Of a stretch of DNA of 38,360 bases, positions 15,411-23,862 are shown one piece after another. Below the pieces are notes generated by a model. The model made no database searches. It was not told the DNA's origin and worked only from the letters and a program-made list of their open reading frames with translations. Numbering within the stretch: position 1 is the stretch's first letter; each line of letters opens with the position of its first letter. The DNA comes from a virus. Location of the stretch: IMG/VR virus record IMGVR_UViG_3300025828_000058, positions 1-38,360 of that record; one strand, 5' to 3'. The position numbers were made by a program, and so were the translations under genes.

Positions 15411-16400
15411 TTAATCTTTCGAAGCGATAATTAAATCGACATATTGAACGTCTAAATTAAAATCATCACTGAATGAGTGAGTGTGAGAACTACCAGCTAA
15501 AGTACCAACGCCGTGACTGTGCGCTTGATCAGAACCACCAGAAGGAATATCTAAATATTCATAACTCGCACCACCACCTGAGGAAGATCCTCTATTTAGT
15601 GTTCCTTTATCTTCCGTTTTCGCTCTTTGAGAAGGTGTTAAAGTATAGCTAGGAAGTTGAGCTTGCGTTAGAACGTGACCTGCAGTGCTTCCTGTAATAG
15701 TTACGGAAGTACCTCCTGATGTACCACTGACAGTTTGAGCTGTATTAAACGCTCCTGAAAAAGTATTACTACCACCCGAACTTGCTGTTCCTGTCACGAC
15801 ACGTAACGCTTTATTATTATGTGTCGTATCTTTCGTCCAACCAGTTGGTGCCGCTGTTTGTTGAAATAACATTTTCGTTCCAGAAGGAAACGGTTGAATC
15901 CCCGTTAAAGATGATCCATCACCTGTATAAGTAGTCGCATTAATCGTATCAGCACTTAACGTTCCTAACGAATTAGCGAAAAGATCGACCATTTCGTTTC
16001 CGTTTTTATTATACATAATCGTATGCGCACCTTGACTTACTGCAACTCCATTTGCTGTATGACCTGTAGGGGCGACAGTTAAAGTATAACTACCGGAAGT
16101 ATTATTATGAAAGATGTATTCTTTTTCTACAGCAGGAACGTAGACATAAATATTCCCTGTTAGTGTTCCTGTAAATTCAATAACTTTATTGGCAGCTTCA
16201 TTAGTCGTTTCAACATCAGGGTCTCGATTCGCTTGACTTAAAGTAACGTTCGTGCTACCAGAAACATTTTTAGTAAGATAGCCTCCTACAGCGGCGTCAA
16301 TAACTTGAAGATTATCATTTGTATTATTTCCCCAAATACCAGCGTTTGCGCCAGCTTCCATAAGTTCTAATTTTAATCGATCTGAATATGTTGATGCCAT
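15411..16400 (-). CDS. Tail fibre/collar-like protein with HxH motifs
   Basis: A 329-residue protein. The N-terminal domain (1-about 150, SDRLKLELMEAGANAGIWGN) is a common phage fibre docking module. A short DTINATTYTGDGSSLTGI linker follows. From residue 171 comes a phage-tail-collar-like domain (FPSGTKMLFQQTAAPTGWTK). Ser/Gly/Thr-rich strands and two HxH motifs, HSH (294-296) and HTH (306-308), lie near the end. HxH pairs bind metal in the receptor-binding tips of T4 gp12 and gp37, so this protein is a strong receptor-binding candidate. It is the last gene of the adhesin island in transcription order. Confidence 0.85.
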   Translation of the reverse strand: MASTYSDRLKLELMEAGANAGIWGNNTNDNLQVIDAAVGGYLTKNVSGSTNVTLSQANRDPDVETTNEAANKVIEFTGTLTGNIYVYVPAVEKEYIFHNNTSGSYTLTVAPTGHTANGVAVSQGAHTIMYNKNGNEMVDLFANSLGTLSADTINATTYTGDGSSLTGIQPFPSGTKMLFQQTAAPTGWTKDTTHNNKALRVVTGTASSGGSNTFSGAFNTAQTVSGTSGGTSVTITGSTAGHVLTQAQLPSYTLTPSQRAKTEDKGTLNRGSSSGGGASYEYLDIPSGGSDQAHSHGVGTLAGSSHTHSFSDDFNLDVQYVDLIIASKD

Positions 16401-16401
16401 T

Positions 16402-17493
16402 TTATGCCGCTATCTCCGTCCATGTGTTTGTACTTGAAGTATCTACATTAGACCAACTACTGGTAACTGATGTATCTACATCAGTCCACACATTATTAGC
16501 ACCTGGTATTTCCTGCCAAATAATAGGTGAACCTAAACTTATATTAGCAGAAAATCCAGAAATTGGAAGAATTTGTTCTGTTGATACTGTAACGTTTCCT
16601 TGAATTAATTGTAGTTCTTGACCTGTCACTGTAGCAAAAGTATTAATTACTACAGAAACACTATTTAACGCACTAGTTGCTTCTTCTCCTGTAACAGGAA
16701 TAACAGCGTTTCCTACTACTGCTTCCTCTCCTAAACTAGTAGTTAATTCTTCACCCGTAATAGAAACTATCGCACTTCCTACTACTGTTACATTTGAAAG
16801 AGTTGAAGTTGCTTCTTCTCCTGTTTCAATAATAACAGCATCTCCGATTACTATTTCATCAGAAAGAGCGGTTGTGGCTTCAACACCTGTAACACTAAAT
16901 ACTTGATTTATCGCAACTGTAACACTAGAAACATTTCCTGTCGCTTCAACCCCTTCTTCAATAACGACAGCATCTCCTACGACAACTTCATCTGATAATG
17001 TAGTTGTCGCTTCTACCCCTGTAACAGAGAATACTATTCCTGTAAATACAGTAACGTTGGATAAAGAAATAGTTGCTTCTTCACCCGTTTCAATAATAAT
17101 CGCATCTCCGACTACAACTTCGTCTGATAATGCTGTTGTAGCTTCCTCTCCTGTTACAGAAACATTCGCATTAGTAATAACTGTTTCATTTCCTAAAGAA
17201 GAAGTTAGTTCTTCTCCTGTTATTATAGCTATTGCTCCTGCTGTAACAACTACGCTATTTAAAGAGGAAGTTAATTCTTGACCAGTAATTACTATAGTAG
17301 CGTTTCCTACTACTATTTCATTTCCTAAAGAAGAAGTTAATTCTTGACCGTTTTGATTAATTACTGTAGATGCAGCTACAGTAACGCTGTTTAATGAAAG
17401 AGTAAGTTCTTGCCCTGTAACGAGAACTGCAACGCTAGTACCTCCTTCTGCTGAAAAAGGTGCTTCAGCGAATGATAACCTAGCTAAATACAT
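16402..17493 (-). CDS. Repeat-built fibre protein, 13 x 22-residue beta repeats
   Basis: A 363-residue protein. After a 25-residue leader, residues 26-311 are exactly 13 tandem units of 22 residues (TGEEATTALSDEVVVGDAII-type consensus, 66 bp each), with no indel between units. Units tend to alternate between an N-S-V/S-N-V form and an S-D-E/G-N-E form, giving a 44-residue super-period. The composition (Val, Ile, Thr, Gly, no Cys) predicts a regular beta structure. The last 40 residues carry four Trp at 10-11 residue spacing (W326, W336, W347, W358) in W-x-x-V/I-D-T-type units. I recall similar repeat proteins in marine phages as structural. It probably forms part of a fibre shaft or a decoration. 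Confidence 0.8.
   Translation of the reverse strand: MYLARLSFAEAPFSAEGGTSVAVLVTGQELTLSLNSVTVAASTVINQNGQELTSSLGNEIVVGNATIVITGQELTSSLNSVVVTAGAIAIITGEELTSSLGNETVITNANVSVTGEEATTALSDEVVVGDAIIIETGEEATISLSNVTVFTGIVFSVTGVEATTTLSDEVVVGDAVVIEEGVEATGNVSSVTVAINQVFSVTGVEATTALSDEIVIGDAVIIETGEEATSTLSNVTVVGSAIVSITGEELTTSLGEEAVVGNAVIPVTGEEATSALNSVSVVINTFATVTGQELQLIQGNVTVSTEQILPISGFSANISLGSPIIWQEIPGANNVWTDVDTSVTSSWSNVDTSSTNTWTEIAA
16561..17418 (-). repeat. 13 tandem 66-bp coding repeats
   Basis: This 858-bp block codes for the 13 x 22-residue repeats of the repeat-built fibre protein. On the plus strand each unit shows a variant of the phrase ending in cttctcctgt or cttgacctgt. Units differ by many synonymous and some nonsynonymous changes, so the array is old or diversifying and not a recent slippage product. 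No unique spacers separate the units, so this is not a CRISPR array. Confidence 0.85.
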
Positions 17494-17511
17494 AATTAGA
17501 TATTAAATGGA

Positions 17512-17682
17512 TTACGCTCCATTATCTACTATAACGCCACCGTTTTCAACCCATTCTAGTATCTCTTGATAGTGTCGGTTTGCTTCATTGTGAGGAACTA
17601 AAAGTATTTTTCCATCATCTAGCACTACTTTATATGAAGTATGCTCTCCTTCTAAATATTGTTTTTCTACACTGTTAATCAT
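17512..17682 (-). CDS. Small fibre-associated protein, paralogue of the 66-aa protein at 23863-24063
   Basis: A 56-codon ORF that fills most of an otherwise empty 185-bp gap. It reads MINSVEKQYLEGEHTSYKVV and ends with NRHYQEILEWVENGG, IVDNGA. The same NRHYQEIL-W-V-G-DNG block occurs in the 66-aa protein encoded right after the other paralogous fibre, so the two are duplicates. Its ATG overlaps the stop of the 366-aa fibre (ATGA). Short acidic proteins of this type following fibre genes resemble tail-fibre assembly chaperones. The exact family is uncertain. Confidence 0.75.
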   Translation of the reverse strand: MINSVEKQYLEGEHTSYKVVLDDGKILLVPHNEANRHYQEILEWVENGGVIVDNGA

Positions 17683-18779
17683 AATTCTGCATCTACCTCT
17701 AAATAATTACTTGATGAACCATCTGGGTTTCTTATATAACCCGGCTCGCCACTTGTAAAACTTCCAGAAAAATTCATAAAGACTTCTTTTTCTGAAACCG
17801 CTGTTGAATTTAATGTTACATTTGTTGTGCCGCTTGGTGTTCTATAGGCTATTGTTCCATTTTGAGTAACGCTAGGACCTGTTCTCATTACAACTGGTAA
17901 AATAGTTGGACAAAATACTTCACTTGAATTTGCAGAGTAAGCCATTCCGTTTGTCATATTACACGAAGTAGGTGCAGTAGAACCAAATATTTGATAATAC
18001 CTCTGACACCTCTGTAAATTCACATCATAAGGTATAAATTCGAAATCCGAGGCGGATGTATCTGCTTCGAGTTGAACGCCTGTAACATTCCAATAACCAC
18101 TTGTTGTTCCAAAGACAGAAGCAGTTTGTCCATATCCTAACTTTGCATTTGAGTAAGAACCCCAAGAAGTATTATCGCTTGATGTAAAATCACTTCCCGC
18201 ATCTGTAATAAACATCACTCTCATACCAGAGCCATTGTCGTTATCAATAACTCCTGTTGTATCTCCCGCAAATGTAATAGTGATTTTTTCCCAAACGCCA
18301 GATGAAGTAGCTGAGTAAGTATTTCCTATAATTCTAGAGTCATCATCTAATAATAAAGATACTGCAAAATTCCCAGTAACATTTGTTTTTAACCAAAAAG
18401 ATAGAGTAACGCTTTCTGCACTAGATGTTCCAAATTTTAATTGCTGTAAATTTTGACCTTCTAGTCTAGTAAAAACCCTAGCATATTCATCTGATGCTAT
18501 TGTTGTTTCTGGCGTTGTTACATTTATTTTCATTGATTTTCCAAAACCTTGACCAGTAGGTACATCTGTGTCTTGATTAAATGTAAATACTCTTTGATCA
18601 TAATTATTTGAATCGTTGTATTGAAATCTATCTACTCCAAAACCATTCGTAGAGGTAACAGCACTACCTCTTTGATGTATGGACATATCCCCGTTGATAA
18701 TCAAATTCTTAAAATTGATCTGTCCCGCAATCTTCGCAGCGGTGATATCTTGGTTCGGTCCTAAGCGGGTGATGGCCAT
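17679..18779 (-). CDS. Tail fibre / receptor-binding protein, paralogue A
   Basis: A 366-residue protein. The N-terminus MAITRLGPNQDITAAKIAG leads into FKNLIINGDMSIHQRG, the start of a carbohydrate-binding-module-like jelly roll common in marine phage fibres. That domain runs to about 240 (SVTLSFWLKTNVTG, WEKITITFAGDTTGV, WNVTGVQLEADTSASDFEF), followed by PYDVNLQRCQRYY and a variable beta-rich C-terminus. The 364-aa protein at 24067-25161 has the same plan (NLIINGDMSI, LTLSFWVRS, TFAGDTSGALDNDNG, PYDVNLQRCQRYF) but a different C-terminus. The first 60 bases are about 55% GC and the body about 33%. It is followed by its small partner ORF with an ATGA overlap. Confidence 0.85.
   Translation of the reverse strand: MAITRLGPNQDITAAKIAGQINFKNLIINGDMSIHQRGSAVTSTNGFGVDRFQYNDSNNYDQRVFTFNQDTDVPTGQGFGKSMKINVTTPETTIASDEYARVFTRLEGQNLQQLKFGTSSAESVTLSFWLKTNVTGNFAVSLLLDDDSRIIGNTYSATSSGVWEKITITFAGDTTGVIDNDNGSGMRVMFITDAGSDFTSSDNTSWGSYSNAKLGYGQTASVFGTTSGYWNVTGVQLEADTSASDFEFIPYDVNLQRCQRYYQIFGSTAPTSCNMTNGMAYSANSSEVFCPTILPVVMRTGPSVTQNGTIAYRTPSGTTNVTLNSTAVSEKEVFMNFSGSFTSGEPGYIRNPDGSSSNYLEVDAEL
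18004..18034. repeat. 31-bp direct repeat, copy 1 (in fibre paralogue A)
   Basis: The stretch beginning tgacacctctgtaaattc and ending cataaggta is identical at 24338-24368 in fibre paralogue B. It codes for the core of the PYDVNLQRCQRY motif. Flanking sequence diverges at once, so exact identity over 31 bp, including synonymous positions, stands out. Confidence 0.9.
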
Positions 18780-19057
18780 TAGATTCCAAACGCCTCTTTA
18801 ATCTCTTCGGTGGTTAAACCGAGTGCTTCTAGCTTTGATTTGGCTGATGCTTTTCTTGCTTCTTTATCAGTAATAGCTTGGTCATAGTCAGCTTGTAACT
18901 GAGCCAATCCGTCAATACATTCTTGTTCTGTTGGTTTTGTTTTTGAACTATCGTGAATAATGAGGTTTGCATAAACTTTGTTTTTTGCATCACTCCACCC
19001 AAACCATTGTCCTGTGTGTAAAGATACTAAATAATCTTCAATGTGTGTTGGTCGCAT
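18779..19057 (-). CDS. Small fibre-assembly-type protein
   Basis: A 92-residue protein. The N-terminal part (YLVSLHTGQWFGWSDAKNKVY) is a small mixed domain. The C-terminal part is a charged helix ending KSKLEALGLTTEEIKEAFGI, a tail shared by many small proteins adjacent to phage fibre genes. It overlaps the stop of the 198-aa C1q-like protein and the start of fibre paralogue A by one base each, which suggests stoichiometric coexpression. The likely role is a fibre assembly chaperone. This is inferred from context and the C-terminal motif. Confidence 0.65.
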   Translation of the reverse strand: MRPTHIEDYLVSLHTGQWFGWSDAKNKVYANLIIHDSSKTKPTEQECIDGLAQLQADYDQAITDKEARKASAKSKLEALGLTTEEIKEAFGI

Positions 19058-19653
19058 TATGTATCTCCTAATCTAATAAAATTCATATGTGTAAATGTTT
19101 GAGAGCTATTTCCCCCCACTTCACCAGCATTACCAGCAATAGCAAATCTTACTTTTACATTACTATCAGTAACATCTAACATTATGGAGATATAACCAGT
19201 TGTCCAAGAATTATTAACTAAATTAATTAAACCATTAGCGTATTCAGTAAAAGTTCCACTATTTGTTTCATCAACCTTTATTTGACAATTTACTTGAGCA
19301 TCTGTGCCCCCACTTCCATAAATTTGAGAAATAAGTTCTATCTTCCAAATTCCTGTTGGTAATGTGAAAACACCAGAACTTTCTGTAATACTTGTACCAA
19401 CACTACCTGATTTTGTATTATCTGCTCTTTCTAAATTTGTAATTGGATCGGCATTACCAGTGAAACTTGTCGACAACCTCCATTGCTCCGCTGAAGTAAT
19501 ACCATTAGTAGTCGCAACACCTGTAAGGGTTGGACTATTTGTGGAAAAATCAACAGTGGTTCCAGCGGCAAAATCAACAGTGGTTCCTGTTTTACCAATA
19601 GTAATGCTTGAACCGTTTCTGTTCTCAATAGAATTTACCTTGATCGTGGACAA
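19057..19653 (-). CDS. Small fibre protein with C1q/TNF-like jelly-roll head
   Basis: A 198-residue protein. The N-terminus MSTIKVNSIENRNGSSITIG, followed by TVDFAAGTTVDFS, is a docking/stalk motif seen on other proteins of this island. The C-terminal about 120 residues show the strand pattern of a C1q-like head: GVFTLPTGIWKIELISQIYG, VNCQIKVDETNSGTF, GYISIMLDVTDSNVKVRFAI, ending FTHMNFIRLGDT. C1q-like heads are trimeric and bind surface ligands. It is a divergent relative of the three tandem C1q-like proteins at 25165-26822. Confidence 0.7.
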   Translation of the reverse strand: MSTIKVNSIENRNGSSITIGKTGTTVDFAAGTTVDFSTNSPTLTGVATTNGITSAEQWRLSTSFTGNADPITNLERADNTKSGSVGTSITESSGVFTLPTGIWKIELISQIYGSGGTDAQVNCQIKVDETNSGTFTEYANGLINLVNNSWTTGYISIMLDVTDSNVKVRFAIAGNAGEVGGNSSQTFTHMNFIRLGDT

Positions 19654-19663
19654 TGATTACTCC

Positions 19664-19999
19664 TTAACTCTTGGGGTTGTCAGCCTTGATCTGATTCACT
19701 CTAGTGATTTCCGCATCTAATCCGTTCTCGATAATATTTTCGATTTGGGATTCGATAGAACCATATAATGCTTTACGAGTGGCAACGACTTGAGCGTTAG
19801 ACTCTTCAGTCGTGGCTGCCGCTTCGAAAGCATTGAGTTGATCAGCAGTAGGCTCGGCAACACTGTCAACGTTCCACTGTGCGATGTAGGGACCTTGACC
19901 ATTAGAATCATCTTGTAATAAAACGTCAGTGGTGAAATCAACCGAACTCACGCCATTATCAGCTAGATACTTCTTAATTTTTGTACTTAGTTGTGCCAT
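19664..19999 (-). CDS. Small fibre-assembly-type protein (XkdW-like pattern)
   Basis: A 111-residue protein. The start MAQLSTKIKKYLADNGVSSV is preceded by AAGGAG. The middle GPYIAQWNVDSVAEPTADQL matches a pattern typical of small phage tail assembly proteins, in which a strand ending in W is followed by a P-T-x-x-x-L helix. The C-terminal half is helical (IESQIENIIENGLDAEITRV). A sampled 60-base stretch is 53% GC, far above the surrounding AT-rich DNA, hinting at a different recent origin. It is located between the LamG-like protein and the C1q-like 198-aa protein and probably assists one of them. Confidence 0.65.
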   Translation of the reverse strand: MAQLSTKIKKYLADNGVSSVDFTTDVLLQDDSNGQGPYIAQWNVDSVAEPTADQLNAFEAAATTEESNAQVVATRKALYGSIESQIENIIENGLDAEITRVNQIKADNPKS

Positions 20000-20034
20000 G
20001 TTTTACTCCTTTATATTTTTTACACTATTTTTCA

Positions 20035-22404
20035 TTATCTTGCTACCACTGGTATTCCTGTTGATGAAACAAAGGGATTTTCGGCAAATGCCATGTAGAT
20101 GTAAGTGCCACCCGATGCGTTAGTATCATTAAAAGTTGATCTTATTTTAAATCCATTTGATAAGTAATCGAGGTCTATATCTTCTGCTTCTACATTTGTT
20201 GCATTTGCATAAACATAATTATCAGTTGGATTTATATATCCTGCTCTAGCTGAATCATGTAATACCCATGCTTGAACAGCATCTGTTCTTTTAATTAAAG
20301 TAAAAGCAGGTTTAAACCCTGTATAGACGAATGTTCCGTCACTGCTTCCATTCCCAGTATACTTACCGAACTTGCTATATCCTTCTATTTCTGCGAAACA
20401 GTAGGCGACTACTGATTTATTATCATAAGCATCACCATAACTTACATGGAATACACTACTATCTAATGTTCCGTTGAAAAAACCAGAAGTCACATCACCA
20501 GATGTTGAATCTAACATAACTCTCTCGCCCTTACCTATACTTTGATGAAAAGTGTACCAAGCAGGGTTTAATACATTATCATCTCTTAACTTAGTAATAA
20601 TCATAGCAGGTGTTTTTCCTAATCCATGACCTATTGTTTGAGAATTTGCAGTCGTTTCTGTCCAAGTCACAATACTAAATCCTGCAGTAGTATTCGCTTG
20701 AACTGTTGAGGTGATACTTCCGTCTGTGTTAGATGATGTACTCCCTGCGTTTGCTTTCCAGTTCCATGATACGTAAGTTGCTCCATTAACATTGATATCG
20801 CCAATAGAACTTGTACCTGTACTAAATCCGTCACTATCTAAAGTAAATCCACTTACTGTATCTTCGGCATCAGTTAAATTTGGATATAATCTTTTTGTTT
20901 GTCCTCTTGAACTATCAAATACATTATGATTGTTTGCATTACTTCTTGATTTAATCCAAGTCCAATCGGGTTGAAATCCAACACCTGTTATAGATAAATC
21001 ACTTCCTGTACCTGTATATAAAACAGTATTAAAATACTGACTTCCGTCATCAATCGTAGGGGATGCTTGTGTACTTAAATTTGAACTATTTAAACTTAAA
21101 AACCCTGTTGGTGGAGCATAATAAAAGTCACCCTCACCATTAGAATCGGTATTATTTTGTCTAGTTGTATTACCTGCAAAAGTGCTATCTTGCCCAAAAT
21201 TAACTACTTGTGACCTACTTGAATCATAACATCTATGACCAAATTGGACTTCTGAATTTGCAGTAAAAGTTCCTGTTGGATTTGTTCCATTAGCAGGGTC
21301 ACCACTAGCATCCCAAGTTCCGTTATTACCAAACCAATATTTACCTGCAACACAATCCACTGCCATCATTACGATATTTCCTGCAGTAGCATCATCATTA
21401 GCTATATATCCATTAATATTATTAGAATAAAATAAATCTTTAGATGTACTGCCTGAAACTGAATACCATTCGGCATACGCTTTAGAAATACCATTAGGAG
21501 TAATCGCAAAGGTACTACCAATAGAACGACCTTCACTACCTGTTCCTGTGCTTTTTAAATTTCCTTCAGATGTGACTTGTTCTGAATTTGCACCACCAAT
21601 ATTTAATCTGTCTAAAGGATTCATAGTACAGAAATTTCTTGTAGGTGTGTCTATCATTTGGTCAGTAGATACTATATTCGTAGGAGTAAAGTTATTACCA
21701 TTACCCGATTGGTCAGCACCTAAACTACCACTATTTTCAAAATCTAAATAAAAACCATTCGTGCCATAAGTTCCTGTGTATTCAATCGGCTTCCATATAC
21801 CACTATCTTCATCAAATTCACCGAAGTCAGTAGGGGATAATGCTTGTCCGTCTATGAAATTGACTTCTGCTAGATAGCCGTCTAAATAATTACCACCACT
21901 AGCTCTTCCTAAATAATTAGAATAACTGCCTTCATTTAAAGGTGATGTATAATTACTATCTACAGTATTTGAAATTGTTAAATCTACTTGAACACCATTA
22001 ACATAAATTATTGCTCTGTCATTAGCAGTTCCATTAGTAGAATCATATTTTAATACAACATGATACCAAGCACCGATATCACGAAAAAGCATCTGCGTAT
22101 CAATTAAAGTATCATAAGAAACAAAATTATCAGATGTTTCTACAAGTCTAATGTAATTTTGTGAACCACTTCCTCTAAAATAAAAACTACTTACATTATT
22201 TCCACTAGCTCCATTAAAAAGTGCTGATGATGTATCTATATTTCCTCTTTTAACCCAACCTGACCAAGTAAATATTTTTGCATCAGTTGGTGAAGATTGA
22301 TTTGTTCGTGAAAAACCTGCTGAATCGTTATCGTTTAATCTGACGGAATTATCTATTGCATATCCCCCTCGAATCGATGTTCCGCCTACTCCTGCGAAAG
22401 GCAT
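20035..22404 (-). CDS. Large lectin-like tail fibre (LamG/concanavalin-type plus further beta domains)
   Basis: At 789 residues this is the largest adhesin in the window. Residues about 1-230 form a LamG/concanavalin-like jelly roll (YAIDNSVRLNDNDSAGFSR, FTWSGWVKRGNID, AWYHVVLKYDSTNGT, GYLAEVNFIDGQAL). Residues about 250-420 include DTPTRNFCTMNPLD and a SPRY-like segment (VDCVAGKYWFGNNGTW). Two repeats of a further beta domain follow, with FNTVLYTGTGSDLSITGVGF at one and FGKYTGNGSSDGTFVYTGF at the other. I recall this architecture in marine phage fibres. It probably binds surface glycans. It precedes the 111-aa assembly-type protein. Confidence 0.8.
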   Translation of the reverse strand: MPFAGVGGTSIRGGYAIDNSVRLNDNDSAGFSRTNQSSPTDAKIFTWSGWVKRGNIDTSSALFNGASGNNVSSFYFRGSGSQNYIRLVETSDNFVSYDTLIDTQMLFRDIGAWYHVVLKYDSTNGTANDRAIIYVNGVQVDLTISNTVDSNYTSPLNEGSYSNYLGRASGGNYLDGYLAEVNFIDGQALSPTDFGEFDEDSGIWKPIEYTGTYGTNGFYLDFENSGSLGADQSGNGNNFTPTNIVSTDQMIDTPTRNFCTMNPLDRLNIGGANSEQVTSEGNLKSTGTGSEGRSIGSTFAITPNGISKAYAEWYSVSGSTSKDLFYSNNINGYIANDDATAGNIVMMAVDCVAGKYWFGNNGTWDASGDPANGTNPTGTFTANSEVQFGHRCYDSSRSQVVNFGQDSTFAGNTTRQNNTDSNGEGDFYYAPPTGFLSLNSSNLSTQASPTIDDGSQYFNTVLYTGTGSDLSITGVGFQPDWTWIKSRSNANNHNVFDSSRGQTKRLYPNLTDAEDTVSGFTLDSDGFSTGTSSIGDINVNGATYVSWNWKANAGSTSSNTDGSITSTVQANTTAGFSIVTWTETTANSQTIGHGLGKTPAMIITKLRDDNVLNPAWYTFHQSIGKGERVMLDSTSGDVTSGFFNGTLDSSVFHVSYGDAYDNKSVVAYCFAEIEGYSKFGKYTGNGSSDGTFVYTGFKPAFTLIKRTDAVQAWVLHDSARAGYINPTDNYVYANATNVEAEDIDLDYLSNGFKIRSTFNDTNASGGTYIYMAFAENPFVSSTGIPVVAR

Positions 22405-22405
22405 C

Positions 22406-23014
22406 TTATAACTCCTCGGGGAAACTTACTAGAGGTCGAGAGACCACTCCGTTTTCATCTTCAGTCCAAGTAAATAAAGTTTTTAAATCTTCGACTGTAC
22501 CACAAGCATTAATCATACTTTCCATTTCATCTGACTTTGCTCTCACTTCACTTCGGTAAGTAGCAACATCTGTTGGAATTGTTTTGGTGTTATCTTCTTG
22601 GTAGCGAATAACATACCAATCGGTCGGTGCAAGTAGTCCACCTGCTTGTGCTTTAATCTTGGCAATCTCTAATTCTTTTAATCCGTATTGTTTAATATCT
22701 CCTACTGCTTTGTCATCTGGTATTTCATCACCTTCAACAAAGAGAACATCATCTAAAGGTTTAGGAGTAGCTGTTCCATACACTCCCACAACAGCACCGT
22801 TGCTAAAGCTATAAGAAACATCTGTATTAATGTAATAGGCTTCGTCTTTTTTATTGGTGTTATCCACCTGTACCTCGTAGATACCGATTGCTTCTCTTTC
22901 ATTGTTACTCCATAAAGTAAAAATAGATTTGGGATATTGATTCTCACCAATCGTAATTCCTTTATTGGAATTAACGATTTTAATAAACTGATTATTTTCT
23001 ACTAAAGCAAACAT
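22406..23014 (-). CDS. Tail fibre assembly-type protein
   Basis: A 202-residue protein. The N-terminal part MFALVENNQFIKIVNSNKGI is a beta domain. The C-terminal region GGLLAPTDWYVIRYQEDNTK, then IPTDVATYRSEVRAKSDEME, is the signature segment of phage tail fibre assembly proteins (the W-Y-V-x-R then I-P-x-x-V-x-x-Y-R pattern). Such proteins fold or attach fibres and are usually absent from the mature virion. It is encoded directly before the 789-aa lectin-like fibre (1-bp gap), its probable client, and overlaps the 128-aa protein by one base. Confidence 0.75.
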   Translation of the reverse strand: MFALVENNQFIKIVNSNKGITIGENQYPKSIFTLWSNNEREAIGIYEVQVDNTNKKDEAYYINTDVSYSFSNGAVVGVYGTATPKPLDDVLFVEGDEIPDDKAVGDIKQYGLKELEIAKIKAQAGGLLAPTDWYVIRYQEDNTKTIPTDVATYRSEVRAKSDEMESMINACGTVEDLKTLFTWTEDENGVVSRPLVSFPEEL

Positions 23015-23400
23015 TAGGCGATTCCTATACTTCTTCCTGCTTCGAGCATATTCGTACCATCACTTCTAAAAATTAATAAATCTTTTCCCCCTGCTGTAGT
23101 TGTCAACGTAGGAGCTGTTGCTCCGTTGAACTTGTAGACAGAATTGAACGTCAGGGTTCGTGAACCGGTGCCATCTTGAATGATGAGAATAGAATAAAAA
23201 CCACCGTCCACCATATTAGTCGGTGCTGCTAAAGTACGATTCCCTCCCAAAGTTACTTGACAAGTTGGATTATCAAAGACATTCCAATTAATCGTAGCAC
23301 CATCAGTTAAGGTGCCTGTGGGAAAATAGACAGCATTATTCATACTAATCGACGTGTCGGTCGAAACACACTGCATTGAATCAACTTTAAGGATACTCAT
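23014..23400 (-). CDS. Small fibre protein with island-type N-terminal signature
   Basis: A 128-residue protein. The N-terminus MSILKVDSMQCVSTDTSISM matches the M-S-x-I-x-V-x-S motif of several proteins of this island. The remaining residues (INWNVFDNPTCQVTLGGNRT, MVDGGFYSILIIQDGTGSRT, FNSVYKFNGATAPTL) form a short beta domain often found at fibre C-termini in marine phages (head or collar pieces). Base composition is GC-rich relative to the window. It is followed by the assembly-type protein. No enzyme motif is present. Confidence 0.7.
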   Translation of the reverse strand: MSILKVDSMQCVSTDTSISMNNAVYFPTGTLTDGATINWNVFDNPTCQVTLGGNRTLAAPTNMVDGGFYSILIIQDGTGSRTLTFNSVYKFNGATAPTLTTTAGGKDLLIFRSDGTNMLEAGRSIGIA

Positions 23401-23406
23401 GGTTGC

Positions 23407-23862
23407 TTATAATATAACGAAAGTGGCACCACTTTCAATTGTAATTGTTCCTGTTACTGAAAAAGGTCCTGCGACCATACCATTCTCATCAGCCTCCACG
23501 GTCACGTTGACGACCGATTGTCGGTTAATGGTATAAAACTGTGATCCTAGAGATTCGGAAGTGACACTATTATTGGTAGGACTACCGATTGATAAGACAT
23601 CTCCGAGCACGACTCCTGAAAAAGTGTCCGTGGCTAGCGGTGCGGACGTAAAGGTAATTTGATTAGAAGAGATCATATAAGCATCTCGAGGGTATTGATA
23701 AATACCTGAAATACTCACAATTAGATTTTGTTCTGTTTGAGGGTACACAGGCTCCGTGCCATTCGTTAAATTAAAAGTAACGGTGCTTCCGTCAAAACTT
23801 GAAGATATATCATCTAAGATAATATATTGTCCTGTTAAGGGTTCTTGTCCGATGTAGGGCAT
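23407..23862 (-). CDS. Fibre adaptor-like protein (YIG family), copy 1
   Basis: A 151-residue protein beginning MPYIGQEPLTGQYIILDDIS then SFDGSTVTFNLTNG. This is the widely shared N-terminal module of marine phage fibre/adaptor proteins, in which short strands are followed by a sheet (NLIVSISGIYQYPRDAYMIS). The C-terminal 40 residues (VNVTVEADENGMVAGPFSVT) form a stalk-like beta stretch ending SGATFVIL. The 147-aa protein at 26819-27262 has the same design and ending (TSTLVII). A sampled 60-base stretch is 52% GC. It probably docks other small fibre proteins to the tail. Confidence 0.7.
   Translation of the reverse strand: MPYIGQEPLTGQYIILDDISSSFDGSTVTFNLTNGTEPVYPQTEQNLIVSISGIYQYPRDAYMISSNQITFTSAPLATDTFSGVVLGDVLSIGSPTNNSVTSESLGSQFYTINRQSVVNVTVEADENGMVAGPFSVTGTITIESGATFVIL

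Noticed and set aside
16388-17281. Plus-strand ORFs (16388-16603, 17057-17281)
   Set aside because: They are shadows of the repeat-coding minus-strand gene, without SD, and with compositions dictated by the repeats.
16561-17418. Regular 66-bp repeats as a CRISPR array or non-coding satellite
   Set aside because: There are no unique spacers. The period is a multiple of three, and the minus-strand frame is open through all units with conserved protein sequence.
20000-20034. Ten-codon ORF (MKNSVKNIKE) between the 111-aa gene and the 789-aa fibre
   Set aside because: It spans the SD of another gene, is on the wrong side for coupling to the fibre (which ends here), and has no hydrophobic or conserved feature.
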